Source of the DNA: Anthoceros angustus | Lineage: Eukaryota > Streptophyta > Anthocerotopsida > Anthocerotales > Anthocerotaceae | Length of the DNA stretch: 64,000 bases | NCBI GenBank assembly: GCA_010909165.1 | Contig: MU008160.1 | Span: 1,302,001-1,366,000 of the forward strand | Reading direction: 5' to 3' | In this document: piece after piece, positions 62,458 to 64,000 of the stretch | Layout of the letters: each line of letters begins with the position of its first letter | Numbering within the stretch: position 1 is the first letter of the stretch | The notes under the pieces: model-generated | What the model saw: only the letters and a program-made list of their open reading frames with translations | Database searches by the model: none | What the model was told of the DNA's origin: nothing | Translations under genes and position numbers: made by a program

Positions 62458-64000
62458 CTAATTCAAATCTGCTTTGTAGTTTGGCTTCTCTCCTTGGCAA
62501 AGATATTCATCACAAGAGTTTGCAGTGCCCCACTCCCGCCGTAGTCTCACGATATCGTTGCTGAACGTAGATCCAGCAGTCCCGATGAAGGAGGTGGCTA
62601 GCGCATGAATGGTCTTGTCAAGCATGCCCATCACCTGCAACCCGGAAGCTCACTCTTTTAGGCAAGCAACGCAAGGTGGAGATGCTGAACTCGACATACA
62701 AGGAGATGGATGGATGACTTATACCTCCGAACTCTTGTCCAGCCCGTGCTTCACCAGCAGAGAATCCCACTTCACACGAGAGTCGTGCTCGGGTCTGGTG
62801 ATTGCAGGGATAGGTTTGCCGGCTTCCATGAGCATGGCTTTCAACAGGTCGATCTCAGACGGAGCTGCATCTGAGGAGATGAACACGACTGAAGCATTTG
62901 TTGCCTGGAGTCGTCGAAGTATGCAGCCTGCAGCTTGAGGGATCGGGAAGAAGCAGTCTTCGGGGTTGGTATTGCTGCACATGGTTTTAACTCACCGTGT
63001 GTTAAGCAGTGGAAGAGACGAGAACTCTCAATTCTGCTACCATGCCCCGTGACAGATTCTGCAGGAGGGAAGAAGGAACTCACCAGAACATCAACCATCC
63101 GTGTCTCCGGAAGTGGAACGACAGGAAGTTATTTCCCAGATAAGTCTGGATAAAGCGCTGTGCAGTGAGCACGATGAGCCTGCTAGGCTGGATGATGGTC
63201 TTGCAGGCTGGACGTGCAAGAGGCCCTCCAGCCTGCTGCTGCCAGCTCTGCTCCACATCAGCGTAAAACACATCTCCAATAGCAATGACCTCATCTTCCA
63301 CACCGAACTTGGCTAGGAAATCATCCAACCCTGGGTGAGACGGTACACTGCTTCCCCCAAGTTCAGGATCACTCGGCCAAGCATCCTCCCACAAACCCCA
63401 GGTAACTCCTGCCGCCTTCAGCTTCGCCCGCTTATCCTCATCGAGATAACAATTCCGGAAATAGCAGATGAACCTGTCCACATTCACCTTCCCTCTCCCT
63501 GCTTCAAACTCATCAAACGTCAGCACCGTCCTGTTGCCTATGCAGGACTTGATATGGCCCACGTCGAGAGCACTGCTCATGTCGTACGCCCACACCTCAT
63601 ACCGCTTACTGGGCAGCACCAGACTCCGATTCAGCAGAGCCGCGAAGAACATATGCTTCTCCACGCAAATGAGCCGGTTGGAGAACTGCCCAGACACGCA
63701 CACGGCAAGCAGGAACCTCTCCTTCTCAGGCCGCCACACCACCTCCCGCCTTCCCCCCGCCTCCCCAGCCTCAACCTTGTGGCAATGTGCGCCGCCCACA
63801 ACCGGAGCCTGCCCCCCGCTCACCGAGTCAACATTCCCTAAGCTCTCCTTCAGCGTCTGTTGCATCCTCCTGTTCAATTCAAGCTGCGCCAGAATTCCAC
63901 TCCCCACCTCCTCCATCCCAGGAACGCTTCCAGTAGCCGTACGGAGCTCCAAGATCCCTTTCTCCTGCTCCTTCAGCATCGACAACACGCCCAGCTCTGC
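62458..64000 (-). CDS. O-fucosyltransferase family protein (5' end outside window)
   Basis: Exons 63084 to beyond 64000, 62725-62974 and 62458-62634 join in phase (the first ends TTC TG, completed by C). The frame remains open through the right window edge, so the N-terminus, including any membrane anchor, is missing. At least 446 residues are visible. Seen: the family start FLLAVCVSGQFSNRLICVEK with MFFAALLNRSLVLPS, the donor-binding-like FHFRRHGW, VVFISSDAAPSEIDLL and SFIGTAGSTFSNDIVRLR. Known: plant members (PF10250) are Golgi type II membrane proteins thought to transfer fucose or act on pectin/cell-wall glycans; for most the acceptor is unknown. Confidence 0.85.

Overview
The window is nuclear DNA of a land plant, probably a non-seed one (fern, lycophyte or bryophyte). 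The evidence is spliced genes with short GT-AG introns (about 60 to 350 bp), chloroplast- and mitochondrion-type housekeeping proteins, two PPR proteins, a CRM protein, an OSB protein, plant copia and gypsy retrotransposons, and a coiled-coil protein that may belong to basal bodies. The species cannot be named from the sequence alone. Exon borders were read by eye from splice motifs and reading phase.

Layout. 1-14.9 kb: a local family of divergent AP2-domain-like genes. Two copies are intact (844-2268 and 11517-12782) and one is broken, with its 5' half inverted (about 13060-13640 minus, 14300-14897 plus). Minisatellites and a complete copia element (6362-10948) with perfect 5-bp target-site duplications lie between the copies. 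16-24.5 kb: compact housekeeping genes: a mitochondrial-type quinone oxidoreductase, a plastid DnaJ protein head-to-head with an HCF107-like RNA-binding protein, and an EndoU endoribonuclease. 25-28.5 kb: two 5'-truncated non-LTR retrotransposon ends with a CCHC finger and a restriction-like endonuclease. 29-37.9 kb: a NOT4-type RING protein, a Trp/Tyr permease with a 98-residue internal tandem duplication, an unrecognised gene, and a plastid alpha/beta hydrolase. 36.7-40.6 kb: a tandem duplication of about 2 kb carrying most of that hydrolase gene plus a gypsy integrase fragment. 40.6-48 kb: repeats (LTR copies, a chromodomain remnant, TATA-containing and GC-rich arrays). 48.2-50 kb: a small EPF-like secreted cysteine-rich peptide interrupted by one TAG, and a secreted DUF26/Gnk2 protein. 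51-64 kb: dense genes: PPR, CRM, PPR, OSB, SANT, a coiled-coil protein and a 5'-incomplete O-fucosyltransferase.

The clearest functional theme is organelle gene expression: HCF107-like, two PPR, CRM, OSB and DnaJ proteins are all encoded here, four of them within 51-59 kb. The most unusual items are the AP2-like cluster with its coding minisatellite and inverted pseudogene, the EPF-like peptide with an internal stop, and the restriction-endonuclease-type LINE remnants. Several frame breaks are single-base changes in homopolymers or a microsatellite, so unpolished long-read errors must be excluded before genes are called broken.
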